Notes: generated by a model not told the origin, from the letters alone. Counted from the stretch's first letter, positions 1 to 12,712 are shown. The stretch: DNA of 64,000 nucleotides from Ipomoea triloba (GCF_003576645.1 NC_044925.1:14794384-14858383), one strand, 5' to 3'. Made by a program: numbers and translations.

Positions 1-1267
1 CAACAACATCACAAAAGCAGCCTCTGGGAGCAGATTCCAGAGAACTTGCGGAACACACTGACGGAACACCGTCTTCCGCCGCACTCCTCCCGCAGGAAGG
101 AGGCGGACTGCCTCAACGGAACACCACTCTCCGTTCAACCCAACCGCCTTGGCCTTGCGGAACTCCCCGGCGGGTTACATTGTGCCGCGAGGACCTCCGC
201 AAGGTCAACTCCAACCCCAGTTCCAGAACATCAACAGCAGACACGAAAGAGGTATTTCCAGAGAGCAAAATCAGACCCAATACACCAACATTTCATCCAA
301 TTTAGAGGCCAAAGACATGGAAATCCAAACCATCAATGATCATACAACACTAATCAAAAGATCAAGATGAAATCCAACAAATAGATCCAACAAAATAGGC
401 TAATCACAAAGAATTTTCAGGATTTCCAACACCAAGAACATCATATAGAATAGGAGTGAATAAAAATAGTTTTGATGGACATAGTGGTTACCTTAAGAAG
501 CTCTTTCCACCCAAGCAAAGCCTCAACAAAGCTCACAAAGCCCCACCTTCTTGATGATCATCTTTTACCCAAAGAACCCCAAAAAGAAAACATAAGAACT
601 TGCATAAAGATCACTAAAACCATAAGATGCAAAGAATATTCCTAGATAGATGCACTTACCCAAACTCAAACAAGCCTAAAGGAGCAATCTTGACTTGAAT
701 TCTTGAAGGAGAAATGAAGATCAAATTTGGAGGAAAATGAAGATGAAAGTGGCGTGAAAGTGTAGGAGTAGGGAAGAGAGAGGGAGTGAAAACCTTTAGG
801 GATTTTTAGTCTTGAATATATATACTACAATACATATATTATATTAGGGTGAAAGACTTAATAAGAATTGGGCTCAAAACATATATTATATACATACAAG
901 AATATAATGTACAAGATTAATTAGTTGGGCTAAGAAACTCATCTCTAGTCAATTAATCATATATATATTAGAATAAAGAAAGCCCATAAGATGTCTTAAA
1001 GACTTTATACTTATATATTATTAAGAAATTGGGCCATTGTAAGAATACTTTTAATTATAAGAATTGTAAGGATCCAAATTGAATAAATCCCTTACAAGAA
1101 TAAATTCAAGAATTGGGCTCTTGGTTAAAATAATTAATTTAGGCTCAAGAAATATATATATATGTATATATATTAAATTGAAAGAATTAGCCCAATTGGA
1201 ATTAATTAAATTACCCAAGGAATTAATTATCGGTAGTAAGGCTTGAACGAATTTTCGGGGTGTTACA
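1..1267 (-). mobile_element. LTR of a long-LTR Ty3/gypsy element, 5' end at 1267, runs off the window
   Basis: On the minus strand the segment starts with TGTAACACCCCGAAAATTCG, the same TGTAAYACCCC-type LTR start seen at 5787. It abuts the interior of an Athila pol gene, so an LTR retrotransposon appears inserted there. A splice-donor-like G|GTAAGTGC lies about 0.6 kb inside (donor at 659-658 on the minus strand), comparable in place to donors in the other two LTRs. The other half of the element lies outside the window. No ORF of note is seen; positions 46-210 hold a CpG-rich imperfect repeat around CGGAACACC/CCGCAGG. Confidence 0.65.
46..210. repeat. CpG-rich imperfect repeat inside LTR
   Basis: Several near-copies of CGGAACAC, TTCCGCCGCA and CCGCAGGAAGG alternate in a GC-rich block within otherwise AT-rich LTR sequence. 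It resembles in style the GGACGCG minisatellites near 8.7, 16.7 and 56.1 kb, but the core motif is different. Confidence 0.4.
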
Positions 1268-2806
1268 ACTATTCCTTCTTCCACCATGTAATAGCATTTC
1301 TCCCAACTAAGTGCTAAGTTAACCTCCAAACATCTCTTGAGGACTTTTTCTAGATTGCTTAGGCATTCATCAAAGGTTTCCCCCCAGATAGTAAAGTCGT
1401 CCATACATACCTCCATAAACTCCCCTATATAATCCTCGAAGATTGCTAACATGCATCTCATAAAGGTAGCCGGCGCATTGCACAACCCGAAAGGCATGCG
1501 CCGGTAAACAAAGGTACCCATAGGACAAGTAAATGTAGTTTTCTTTTGATCCTCTAACGCTACCGGTATTTGAAAATAACCGCTCATACCGTCTAAGAAG
1601 CAATAGAAAGCATGTCCACTTACCTTTTCTACCATTTGGTCAATAAAGGTCAACGGAAAGTGGTCCTTCCTAGTGGCATCGTTCAATCTTCTATAATCAA
1701 TGCAAACCCGCCACCCCGTCACACTACGGGTAGGAATTAATTCTTCTTTATCATTTTTCACTACCGTTATTCCCCCTTTCTTAGGTACTACGTGTGTGGG
1801 ACTCACCCACGCACTATCCGAGATCGGGTAGATCATTCCTACGTCCATTAGTCTAACCACCTCATTCTTGACCACCTCGGTCATATTGGGGTTTAACCTT
1901 ATTTGGGGTTGGGCCACGGGCTTTACATTTTCTTCAAGTAAGATTTTGTGAGTGCACATACTAGGACTTATTCCCTTTAAATCTTGTAATTTCCAACCTA
2001 TTGCTCCTTTATATTCTCCTAACAACTTCACAAGTTTCTCTTTTTGATTTTCATTTAGATTTGATGAAATTACTACCGGTAAGCTTGAATCTTTTCCTAG
2101 AAAAGCATACTCTAGATTATCCGGCAAAACCTTAAGCTCACTCTTTACTTCTTTCTCTATAAACACTCTCTCTTTTTCCTCCTCTTTTTCACTACTCAAC
2201 AATACATCACGTACACATCCATCCTTTTCCTCCTCAACTTCACCAAGAAATTCATGAATATACAAAGCATCATCAACACAATTATCAAGAAAATTCACAA
2301 TCTCAACATCATTTAAATCACACAAACTAGCATTAACATTCATATCATCACCAAAAAGCATATCATGCAAATCATCAACATTCTCATTTGTCAAGGCATT
2401 ATCATTAAAAGTAAAAGTTTCAAGACCATCATCATCATCACATAAGACTTTCAAATAAGCATCATTTTTCAATTTGCCCACAAGATTGGGATAAATGGAC
2501 TCAACATGCTTCTGGAAAATGTCCACAAACTAGCATGCGTCATCCGTAGTCATCGGGTACTTGGTCAACTTTGAAACATCAAACGTGGCGCATTCATCAC
2601 CTACCCTAAGAACAAGCTTCCCGCTCCCCACATCGTTGAGGGCCCGAGCGGTGGCCGAAAACGGCCTACCTAGGATCAACGGGACCTCATGGTCGGGATC
2701 CATGTCTATAATCACGAAGTCTACGGGGAAGATGAACTTATCAACTCTCACCAAAACATCCTCAACAACCCCCTTGGGTTGCTTAATTGACCGATCGGCC
2801 AATTGA
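1268..2806 (-). pseudogene. Athila-type pol fragment (protease end to RT), copy A
   Basis: A 1,539-bp fragment of an Athila-type polyprotein gene covers the end of the protease region and most of the reverse transcriptase, including the catalytic CMDDF and the MPFGLCNAPATF motif. It aligns to 11202-12740 with a constant offset of 9,934 bp, so no indel separates the copies, only scattered substitutions. A TAG at 2527-2529 interrupts the frame where copy B has TAC. Both edges are inside the gene: the start of an LTR at 1267 on one side and truncated LTR sequence at 2807 on the other. It is a dead fragment. Confidence 0.85.
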
Positions 2807-2846
2807 TCGCCTATGTAGACTATCCCGACTTGACCTCCACCACATA

Positions 2847-3251
2847 TCAGATCATACGATACACTGGGATCTCAAACTCTCCCCAAACTAGATGCCATTC
2901 GCCCTCCAACCACACAAGGTGATCCAAGGAGCGATCAGTGACCATGACCATAGACCATTCTCCCTCGGGAGGAGTGGGATCCCAGAGATATGGGTAATGT
3001 ACAATGAACTCTAGGGGGTCGCTACCCGGTAAAACTTCTATTGGGTAGTAGCCCCACCGAGCCGGATGAGCATCTACCAGAGACACAAGAGAGCTAGATA
3101 GTGAGAAGGAATCGTCAGGAGCTAGCAGAGTGTGGCCGGGTACGTAGGGGTCCTCCCCTATCATATGCTGTACATAGACTCCATATCCAAAAACTGAGCC
3201 ATTATAGTTCGGTGAAGTTACCGAACTATACGACTCATTGCTGGATGACAT
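2847..3251 (-). CDS. LTR-internal ORF, 134 aa, conserved with 59017-59454
   Basis: The product is a small acidic, Trp/Tyr/Pro-rich protein of unknown function. I do not recognise a domain, signal peptide or membrane segment. The C-terminal two thirds match the ORF in the LTR at 59017-59454, with shared cores GSDPLEFIVHYPY and GEWHLVWGEF. In those cores (28 codons) I count 13 synonymous differences and one replacement, which points to protein-level selection. The ATG follows directly after a TTTAACAG acceptor-like site, and 3279-3297 carries the same 19-bp ACTTAGCCGTCGTGCTAAC block as the other copy. It ends TGA 37 bp before the truncated end of the LTR. Function and expression are not known from sequence. 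Confidence 0.6.
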   Translation of the reverse strand: MSSSNESYSSVTSPNYNGSVFGYGVYVQHMIGEDPYVPGHTLLAPDDSFSLSSSLVSLVDAHPARWGYYPIEVLPGSDPLEFIVHYPYLWDPTPPEGEWSMVMVTDRSLDHLVWLEGEWHLVWGEFEIPVYRMI

Positions 3252-5048
3252 CTGTTAAAGGGCAACAACGAAGCACCCGTTAGCACGACGGCTAAGTAAG
3301 AACCCATAAGCTTCTCATTCATAGGTAAAGATGTTTTAACTTACCAAATGACCATAGCATAGAATTTCCTAATGACTGATATGCTTTCATGTTTGTAAAT
3401 TACGATAATATAAACAAATAAGCATAAATTTAATCATATTCACATTACACACGCGAATTTCCTCAACCATACCTGACAACTTCACTATATCCCGATTCTC
3501 AGACATCAAACGTCTAGCTTCTTGGAGCTAGCATCACCCATCTCATCATAGACATTGATTCAACCATTACTTATGAAAACTCGACTTAGTTTCATTTCAA
3601 AGTATGAGGCCTTATAGGAAATGTTGAATATTCCTTGTCGGTTGACCGAATGAACCTGGAACTTGGGCTTGCGGTCATTACCCAAATTCTCTTCTCGGTC
3701 CCTTGGACGAAGGTTCATTAGAATGGCCCCTAGTGTGGCCCCGCCTAGGTCCATTAAAATGACACCAACCCGGAGACGACGGAGTCAATACGCTTAAGTG
3801 TGCACACCCCCACAGTCTAGCCATACATGAGTGACGTAGAGACTCGGCGAATAGACTTCGCCAAAGTACGAATACAACCGTACATATATCAATGACGACC
3901 TTCGGTAATTATAGCCCGAGGTAAAAAGACAACAAGGTCGTCGTAACTTCTTGAAACTAAGGTTTTATTCATTTTACACATTAACTACTCTTGTTCCGAC
4001 AATACGCTCACCTTTCCTACTCATACACTCTTCAACATGTAGTACATAAGTTCACATATCACGACAACAACCAACATGGTATGATTACACTATCAAATTC
4101 TTTCCTATGCTTACCACGCACTTTATTAACTCATTCACGTTCACAATACATAGTTCACATACACTACCTATACATATACATATATAACATTAACATACCT
4201 ATACTCATATATATCATATATATACGGTATATAATATAATATATATCGATAGCATGTAATTGGTAATATAACATATAATATAGGTATACAAAAGGTATAT
4301 GGTACATGATATAATGTATATGGATAATACATATATTTTACAACATAATATATATATGTGTTACGGTATATATATATATATCATCATATATATATATTAT
4401 ACCACACACACGTAATGTATTTATATATATTACACACCCCCGTAACATATATATATGTATATCACACACACATGTAATATATATACATAACACACACACG
4501 TGATATATATATAATACACACATGTAATATATATATATAACCCACACACACATAATATATATATAATACACACACACACGTACATAATATATATTATATA
4601 GATATATATATCACACACACATACACATAATATATATAATACACACACACACGTAATATATATATAATACACACACACACATAATATATATATACTACCC
4701 ACACTCACATAATATATATACTACACACACACACGTACATAATATATATACTACACACACACACGTATATAATATATATACTACACACACACACGTACTT
4801 AATATATAAATATCACACACATACACCATATATATATATCTATCACGTCACACACACATACACGTTACATATATATATATCACGTCACACACACATACAC
4901 AATATATTTATATATACTACTAATTTATGTGTACAACATGTTCAATACACAAAATATTCACAAATTACATACAACTTCATGGATTGGAAATTAATTCACC
5001 AATTACCTACTTTGAGTAGCTATAATTCCAACTTGAGGGGTAACTTAC
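3252..5048 (-). other. Predicted leader intron in the LTR
   Basis: A strong donor (GAG|GTAAGTTA, GT at 5048-5047) and an acceptor with a CTAAC branch-like motif and pyrimidine tract (CCCTTTAACAG, ending at 3252) bracket 1,797 bp. The acceptor is immediately before the LTR ORF start codon. The copy at 57008-59016 has the same arrangement. Confidence 0.5.
4140..4920. repeat. TA/CA compound microsatellite field
   Basis: About 780 bp of alternating blocks of (TA)n and (CA)n, with repeats such as AATATATATACTACACACAC and CACACGTACATAATATATA. Translated ORFs here are low-complexity artefacts. The matching position of the other LTR (57220-57760) carries the same class of repeat. Confidence 0.9.
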
Positions 5049-5350
5049 CTCAATCTCACTACGAACACAAGAAATTCGAAGATTGAAGCTCGGGATTCAA
5101 CCTTTGCTCTTAAAATCCTAACATAGAACACAATAATACAAATATGATTCAACAAAATTCTACCCAAAACTATGAACTAGGAGTAAAAATATAACTTTTA
5201 ACCGATTAAATATAAATTTTACCGAACAAATCGTGATCAAAGCTTGGAACTTGCTCTCTCTCTCTCTCTCTCACGAAATGAGGATGAAGATGAAGAAATG
5301 AAACTTTAGTTTCATTCTTATCACATTATATATATATACGAATTAGGATA

Positions 5351-5381
<31 letters not shown>

Positions 5382-5874
5382 TAATATAAGGATACTTATC
5401 CATCCAAATCTATATAATAATAATATTATAATATATGGATACTTATCCATAATTATATATAATAATAATATTACTAATAATAATAATAAAATATGGATGA
5501 ATCTTATCTCATAAGCTTGGTACCAAAAATATTAATATTAATATTTTTTGCACAAAATAATCCTTTGAGATAAAAATTTTACAATAGGTTAATTTCAAAC
5601 AACATCTGGACCCCTTTTAAAACAATAACTTGATTTGAAATACGTTGGTCCAGAGTTCGCGAAACAACCTTTGTTTTGAAAGGTACATAATTATAACGAA
5701 ATATTCTTGAAAATGTTGGATTTAATAATAAATCCGAGATAATCTTAATAAAAGAAATTTTGGGTTTAAAATTTCGGGGTATTACACCTCCTTTGATTCG
5801 TGTTTCTTCCCTGAGCCTTTTTTTCTGCCTGTAAGCTTTTGCGCCCCCTGTTCAATTAAGCTCAATACACAAAA

Positions 5875-6384
5875 GAGTTAATTCCAACAATGGTCCTCCG
5901 ACTATGTTGATTTTCCAAAATTAGTCATCGACTTTTAATTTGGACAATTTAGGTCCCTTGACTATCGAATTATTTCCAATGTTGGTCCTTTCGTCAAATT
6001 TTGGTTAAATTGAGGCCAAATAAAGGGGTAAAATCGTTCGTTCACTTGTATACTCGTATTTCTTATGTCATATACGCTATATATATGAATATAATATCAG
6101 TCGAAGAGACATCGAATGAGATTATATGGCTTTGATTAAGAGTTTGACTGAGATTATATTCATATATACAACATATAGGATAGGAGAAATACGAGTAATA
6201 ATACACTAAACATGTGAATGGACAATTACACCTCTTCATTTGACATCAATTTAACCAAAATTTGACGAAAAGACCAACATTGGAAAGAATTTGAAAGTCA
6301 AAGGACCTAAATTGTCCAAATTAAAAGTCGGGGACTAATTTTGGAAAATCAACATAGTCGGAGGACCATTGCTGGAATTAACTC
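5875..6384. mobile_element. MULE-type MITE with long TIRs
   Basis: Both ends carry GAGTTAATTCCA, and the inverted arms extend about 150 bp or more. A 9-bp duplication ATACACAAA lies at 5865-5873 and 6385-6393. The long arms and 9-10-bp duplication fit a Mutator-like non-autonomous element. No coding sequence. A relative sits at 27505-27984. Confidence 0.8.
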
Positions 6385-6630
6385 ATACACAAACTCGATG
6401 GCCTGAAACTGCTGCTCCTACCTTTCTTCTTGTCTAACATAAGCTTCATTCTGCCTCATAATCACCTCATTTTGCCTCATAATCTCCTCATGTTGCAAAT
6501 CCATCCTCCGATTGAAGGTGTCCATCGAGTGGGTGTGCAACTGAATCTGTAGTGCTCTCATCAAGGCCCAGTCGTGTACTACAGGGTACTGCATTTACTC
6601 GGGGGGTATCTCTTATTCTCCCCCCTTCTC

Positions 6631-7586
6631 CTACGGCGGCTGCTCCTGGTGGTGCATCGGCACATCATCAATCCTAGGAACGTAGCTCCGACTGAGCTGC
6701 TCCACCCCTAATGGTCGCATGGTGGCTATCCTTTTTTCCCGGGCCAACTCCCTATGCAGACCCAGCCCCTGGCGTAGTCGTGTGACCACCAGGCCGATCC
6801 ATACGTTGGGGCACTTGTCGTGTGCCTGAGACTGGAACCACTGTTGCACCATGCACGCCATTTGGATGGGCTCATTCATTTCCAAGCTCCACAGTCGGAA
6901 CAGTTCTGTCCGATACACCTTGTGGAGGTTCTTGTTCCGTCCTCCGAATGTTAGGCCGAGAAGAAGCTTTATAACCTTCAATGCTGGGTTGAAGATCTTC
7001 ACGGTGTTTGGCTTGGCCCCGATAAACCTTGCCGCATTGCCTCCAGTGATTCTATGCCAATAAGCTTCCAACACATCATCGGATTCAAAGTCCCACGGGA
7101 GGTTGCACCACTCGTCTGTAAACATCTCATCTCAGGTGTAAAACCCAAGATATTCCCCCAGTTGTATTATCGAGACCTGGTACTCCTGCCCAAATACCGT
7201 GAACTTCATGGAAGGAGTGCAGTGGTGGCTTGATGGCATTGGCTCGAAGGTGGCTATAAACTCGTGCACCACCGGCTCATAAGTATCATCCCTCCAGCTG
7301 AAGAGATGCTCCCAATATCTTTGCGATGCCATCCTTTAGACTTCTTCTCGACACCCGTAAGAGTCGAGTAGTGAAAAATCGAAATAGAACGTAACCCCCC
7401 CCCCCCCGAAACACCTTTGGATTGAAGTTCCTCCACTCTTGCCAGTTGTAATCCATTTAGATGTGGTAAACCTCGGCCTCCGGGAACCACGACATCGCTC
7501 ACGCCTTGCACTCCCCCTCTACTTGATCCTCCAACATCATGCTTGCTCTTCTTAGCCCGTTCCTTACTTCGCGTTCTTGGAGGCAT
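6631..7586 (-). pseudogene. ATHILA ORF-1-type gene downstream of pol, degenerate
   Basis: Three pieces of one gene are visible: an N-terminal basic/Ser-Gly-rich start (MPPRTRSKERAKKSK), a middle with RYWEHLFSW and IIQLGEYLGFYT, and a C-terminal part with NLPWDFESDDVLEAYWHRITG and a GGRNKNLHKVYR block. This layout matches the ATHILA ORF-1 family found after integrase in Athila elements, in the position where retroviruses have env; its role is not established. The first and second pieces are in different frames around a 12-C run at 7396-7407. A TGA separates the second and third pieces, which share a frame. It is not functional as read. I infer the family from the motifs and the position. Confidence 0.65.
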
Positions 7587-7599
7587 CTATTAAAACAAA

Positions 7600-8690
7600 T
7601 AAACATGTAAGCCACAACCTAGTCAATTCTTCGGCAATTATGCAATCAATCAAGCAATTATAACGGATCAAGTCTTTGTTAGCTCAAACAAACAAGTTTA
7701 AGAATTTTCAAGAAAGATAATGCCATTTTAGATTAAAGACTACTACGCTCCATGCTTGATTGATTATCTATATAAAGGCAAAACTTATCATAGCAACACA
7801 AACAACTTTTAACAAACTAACTCTTTTCCTCACAATTAAAGTTTGCTAGACAAAAGAAAGTCACTATTTAAGCATTGCAATACAACACGTGCCTTTCATT
7901 TGGGAATTTAAAATATGTAACATGCATCAAACATATAGCCTCTATTCCATCATGCATTCACTATTCATAACACAATTCAAAAATCCCCAAATTTCATGAT
8001 TTTAGCCATTATCAAACTCAATTAAACACAATGTAGTGAACACTTTCATCATATATCAACAATATAATTTCATTCCCATCATACATCAATTAATACAATT
8101 CTATTTGCATCATATATCAACAATTTCATATCAACATTCAAAAATCCCCAAATTCATGAACTGGTAATCCACAATTTTCAATTAAGCATAGTGCATTAAC
8201 ATAATTCACAAATTGGTTCCATACAATCCCTTAACTATCATCCAATTTCATGTTTCAATCACCAATTTCAACAACAAACCTCAATTTAACAAACCCAAAT
8301 TTTTCCACCATTAAAGTAGGGTTTCAAGCTTTTTCAAAAAAATCAAATTCATGTTCTAACCATTCAAAATGCAATTAATCCATACAAGTATGTTCTTTTG
8401 AACATAGAGAATCAATTTCTAACAACAAATTAGCAATACAATGGTAAAAGCAAGAAATCCAAAATTAAGTTCTTCAACAATGGTGAAAGCTTAAAATAGG
8501 TTGAAGAAGATGAACATACCTTGGATTTGTTTGTGGAAGTAGTTTGTATTGATGAAAGCTTGAAACTTTTGGCCTTAAACTAGCTTTGAACTTGAAAGGA
8601 ACTTACTTGGGTGATTTTGGAGGGTTTGGGCGTCCGCAAGAATGAAGAACAAGAAGAAAAAATTGGGTTTTAAACCCAATATCGCGTCCA
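7600..8690. other. Non-coding interior of Athila element
   Basis: AT-rich sequence between the ATHILA-type ORF and the minisatellite. It has repeated CAATTTCAT/ATCATATATCAACAAT-like words and no supportable gene on either strand. Confidence 0.6.
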
Positions 8691-8990
8691 AGTTGGTCTG
8701 GCCGAACCGCTGGACGCGGGCCGGACGCGCGTCCGGCCGTGCGTCCAGCAGAAGGCAGTTTGGATTTTTGCTTCGGTATGTTGTGGACGCGGGTCGGACG
8801 TAGGCGTCCGTGGCCGCGTCCGATTTTACGCCTGCAGAAGTTGTTTCAGCTTCTGATGGACGCGGGGTGGACGCGTGCGTCCATCCGGGCGTCCATTAGA
8901 GAGCTCTCTGAATCTGTGGACTCTGTTAGACTTGGGGCACTGGACGCGGGCTGGACGCGCGTCCAGCCTGGCGTCCAGGCTCTGTTTCCT
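8690..8990. repeat. CpG-dense hairpin minisatellite (GGACGCG/CGCGTCC)
   Basis: Degenerate units are built on TGGACGCGGGC and its inverse GCGTCCA, for example GGACGCGCGTCC. They form nested palindromes separated by CAGAAG/CTTCTG-type spacers. ORFs predicted across it are repeat artefacts. A closely related block lies in the 5' LTR of the same element at 16605-16960. Confidence 0.85.
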
Positions 8991-9178
8991 TGCCAATTTT
9001 GGATCTTTTCTCGTTCTTCTCCGGTCCTTTTGATTTCTCCTCTTGTGGTCCTGCAAAAACACACTAAACCTAAAGGTAAGACATGAAAAATAAAGCATGT
9101 AAAAAAAATGAAAATAACCTCGGGTTGCCTCTCGAGAAGCGCCACGTTTAACGTCTTTAGCCCGACGTCTTTGTAAGC

Positions 9179-10651
9179 TCAATCTTCCATTTGAATCAAA
9201 CGCAAGGTGTTCACCTCACGTGTTTCCATTCCTCCAAAATACTTTTTCACTTGGTGCCCATTTACTTTGAATTCGCCCTTGTCCGGATGTGCAATTTGAA
9301 TAGTTCCATACGGAAAAACTTTGGTGACCGTAAACGGTCCGGACCATCTCGATTTGAGTTTTCCCGGAAAGAGTTTAAGTCTTGAATTGAAAAATAGTAC
9401 TTGGTCTCCTTCCCGGAATTCTTTTCCCTTTTTGATGTGCTTGTCGTGATAGAGCTTCGTTCGTTCTTTGTAGGCACGTGAGTTCTCATAAGACATCAAC
9501 CGCCATTCCTCTAATTCATCCAATTGCCAAAGCCTTTCGCGCCCGGCTAGGTCTATGTTACTATTTAGTTTCTTTATGGCCCAATACGCTTTGTGCTCTA
9601 TCTCCACCGGCAAGTGGCACGCTTTCCCTTACACAAGTCTAAAAGGGGTGGTTTCGATCGGAGTTTTGTATGCCATTCTAAACGCCCATAGAGCATCATC
9701 TAGCCGGTCGGGCCAATCTCTCCGGTGAATACCAACCGTGTTCTCCAAGATTGCTTTAATATCCCGGTTGGCATTCTCTACTTGTCCACTCGTTTGGGGG
9801 TGGTAAGGTACTCCCCCCCTATGTTGGACTCCGTACTTGGCCAACATCCTTTCCATAGATGAGTTTCTAAAGTGCGTTCCTCGGTCACTAAAGAGAACTC
9901 TTGGTACTCCAAATCTAGTGAACAATTTCTTAAGAAAACCAATTACACTCCTAGCATCATTGTTCCTCAAGGCTTGCGCCTCCACCCATTTTGACAAATA
10001 GTCGATTGCAACTAGGATATACTTAAACCCCTTTGCACTCGGGAATGGTCCTACAAAATCAATGCCCCAAATGTCGAAAATTTCACATGCTAAGATGTAT
10101 GTTTGAGGCATCTCGTTCTTTGCGGTGATGTTCCCAACTCTTTGGCACCGATCACAATTCGAAACACAACTTTGAGCATCCCTAAACAAAGTGGGCCAAT
10201 AGAAACCCGCCTCAAGAACCTCCCTAGCGGTTCTATTGCTCGAGTAGTGCCCTCCGGTTGGTCCGGCATGACAGTGGCCCATAATTTCTAGTCCCTCTTG
10301 CCCCGCTACACATCTCCTAATAACTTGGTCCGCGCACACTCGGAACAAGTAGGGATCGTCCCAGATATAGTGCCTACTCTCCGCTATAAATTTTCTCCTT
10401 TGGTGCACATCAAAGTAGCTCGGGATAACATCTCCGACAATATAGTTTGCAATGTCCGCGTACCACGGCACATCATCCACTTTAAGCAACCTTTCCTCCG
10501 GAAACAACTCCGCTATTGTAGCACTCTTCTCTCCTAAGTTAGGATTCTCAATCCGGGAGAGATGATCCGCCGCCTCATTTTCTTTTCCTTTCTTATCTTT
10601 GATCTCGATATCAAACTCTTGAAGTAAAAGGACCCATCTAATCAATCTTGG
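9179..10651 (-). pseudogene. Athila integrase region
   Basis: This is the integrase part of the polyprotein, which would insert element cDNA into the chromosome. Visible are the zinc-binding H-x-H...CDRC motif, the DDE core (GIDFVGPFP, FSDRGTHF, SGQVENANRDIK) and the C-terminal part with KACHLPVEIEHKAYWAIKKLN-like sequence (in part). The stretch is open from after the stop at 10652-10654 except for a TAA at 9629-9631, where the family normally has Tyr before GKACHLPVE. It continues in the same frame to 9179. Reading frame and motifs are otherwise well kept, so decay is recent. Confidence 0.9.
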
Positions 10652-12712
10652 TTAAGCCTCGGTCTTAGACATTAGATACCTAAGTGCCGCATGATCCGTG
10701 AAAACAATTACCTTAGACAAAAGAAGATAGGGCCTAAACTTATCAAGGCCAAAGATTACCGCTAGCAATTCTTTTTCTGTGGTGGTGTAGTTTTGTTGGG
10801 TTTTGTCTAGGGTCTTGCTTGCAAAAGCTATGGGTTGAAAATGTTTCTCCTTCCTTTGTCCCAACACTACTCCTACCGAATATCCGCTAGCATCGCACAT
10901 CATCTCAAAGGGTAGATTCCAATCCGGTCCCACTAAAATTGGTGCACTCACTAATCTCTCCTTGAGGGTATTAAAAGCAAGTAAACACTCTTCTCCAAAC
11001 TCAAAATCTATATCCTTCTCTAGAAGCTTAGTCAAGGGTCTAGCAATCATGGAAAAGTCTTTGATGAAACGTCGGTAGAAACCGACATGTCCTAGAAAGC
11101 TTCTCAAACTAGTTACCGAATTAGGAGGCGGTAGGGTGTCTATAACCGATGTTTTTGCTTTGTCTACTTCTATTCCTTTTCCCGACACTTTATGACCTAG
11201 CACTATTCCTTCTTCCACCATGTAATAGCATTTCTCCCAACTAAGTGCTAAGTTAACCTCCAAACATCTCTTGAGGACTTTTTCTAGATTGCTTAGGCAT
11301 TCATCAAAGGTTTCCCCCCAGATAGTAAAGTCGTCCATACATACCTCCATAAACTCCCCTATATAATCCTCGAAGATTGCTAACATGCATCTCATAAAGG
11401 TAGTCGGCGCATTGCACAACCCGAAAGGCATGCGCCGGTAAACAAAGGTACCCATAGGACAAGTAAATGTAGTTTTCTTTTGATCCTCTAACGCTACCGG
11501 TATTTGAAAATAACCGCTCATACCATCTAAGAAGCAATAGAAAGCATGTCCACTTACCTTTTCTACCATTTGGTCAATAAAGGTCAACGGAAAGTGGTCC
11601 TTCCTAGTGGCATCGTTCAATCTTCTATAATCAATGCAAACCCGCCACCCCGTCACACTACGGGTAGGAATTAATTCTTCTTTATCATTTTTCACTACCG
11701 TTATTCCCCCTTTCTTAGGTACTACGTGTGTGGGACTCACCCACGCACTATCCGAGATCGAGTAGATCATTCCTACGTCCATTAGTCTAACCACCTCATT
11801 CTTGACCACCTCGGTCATATTGGGGTTTAACCTTATTTGGGGTTGGGCCACGGGCTTTACATTCTCTTCAAGTAAGATTTTGTGAGTGCACATACTAGGA
11901 CTTATTCCCTTTAAATCTTGTAATTTCCAACCTATTGCTCCTTTATATTCTCCTAACAACTTCACAAGTTTCTCTTTTTGATTTTCATTTAGATTTGATG
12001 AAATTACTACCGGTAAGCTTGATTCTTTTCCTAGAAAAGCATACTCTAGATTATCCGGCAAAACCTTAAGCTCACTCTTTACTTCTTTCTCTATAAACAC
12101 TCTCTCTTTTTCCTCCTCTTTTTCACTACTCAACAATACATCACGTACACATCCATCCTTTTCCTCCTCAACTTCACCAAGAAATTCATGAATATACAAA
12201 GCATCATCAACACAATTATCAAGAAAATTCACAATCTCAACATCATTTAAATCACACAAACTAGCATTAACATTCATATCATCACCAAAAAGCATATCAT
12301 GCAAATCATCAACATTCTCATTTGTCAAGGCATTATCATTAAAAGTAAAAGTTTCAAGACCATCATCATCATCACATAAGACTTTTAAATAAGCATTATT
12401 TTTCAATTTGCCCACAAGATTGGGATAAACGGACTCAACATGCTTCTGGAAAATGTCCACAAAGTAGCATGTGTCATCCGTAGTCATCGGGTACTTGGTC
12501 AACTTTGAAACATCAAACGTGGCGCATTCATCACCTACCCTAAGAACAAGCTTCCCGCTCCCCACATCGTTGAGGGCCCGAGCGGTGGCCGAAAACGGCC
12601 TACCTAGGATCAACGGGACCTCATGGTCGGGATCCATGTCTATAATCACGAAGTCTACGGGGAAGATGAACTTATCAACTCTCACCAAAACATCCTCAAC
12701 AACCCCCTTGGG
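10652..12712 (-). pseudogene. Athila reverse transcriptase-RNase H region
   Basis: It copies element RNA into cDNA. In order: the end of the protease domain (VDFVIIDMDPDHEVPLILGR), a long acidic linker, RT with CIDYRRLNDATRKDHFPL, GMSGYFQI, MPFGLCNAP and the catalytic CMDDF, then RNase H with CDASGYSVGVVLGQ, KELLAVIFGLDKFRPYL and TDHAALRYL. The frame is continuous for 678 codons from 12688 and ends at a TAA (10652-10654). It is in frame with gag upstream and integrase downstream, so the whole element encodes one polyprotein broken only by stops. Copy A at 1268-2806 is nearly identical. Confidence 0.92.

Larger units (their letters stand above)
2807..5787 (-). mobile_element. Truncated long LTR (Ty3/gypsy, chromovirus-like)
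   Basis: On the minus strand it begins TGTAATACCCCGAAATTT at 5787 and is collinear in architecture with the complete LTR at 56184-59804: leader with a GA-rich tract, splice donor (GTAAGT at 5048), a TA/CA microsatellite field, a conserved block around 3760-3860, a conserved acceptor, then the LTR ORF. The last roughly 300 bp of the LTR are missing; sequence switches to Athila at 2806/2807. No primer-binding site or internal domain remains. Confidence 0.75.

Noticed and set aside
4338..4708. Minus-strand ORFs rich in Tyr, Ile, Cys and Val
   Set aside because: They are translations of TA/CA microsatellite sequence.
4140..4920. CRISPR-like regular repeats
   Set aside because: These are dinucleotide microsatellites without unique spacers, and the sequence is from a plant nucleus.
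8739..9182. Overlapping ORFs on both strands near 8.7-9.2 kb
   Set aside because: They read through the GGACGCG minisatellite, which is open in several frames by composition.
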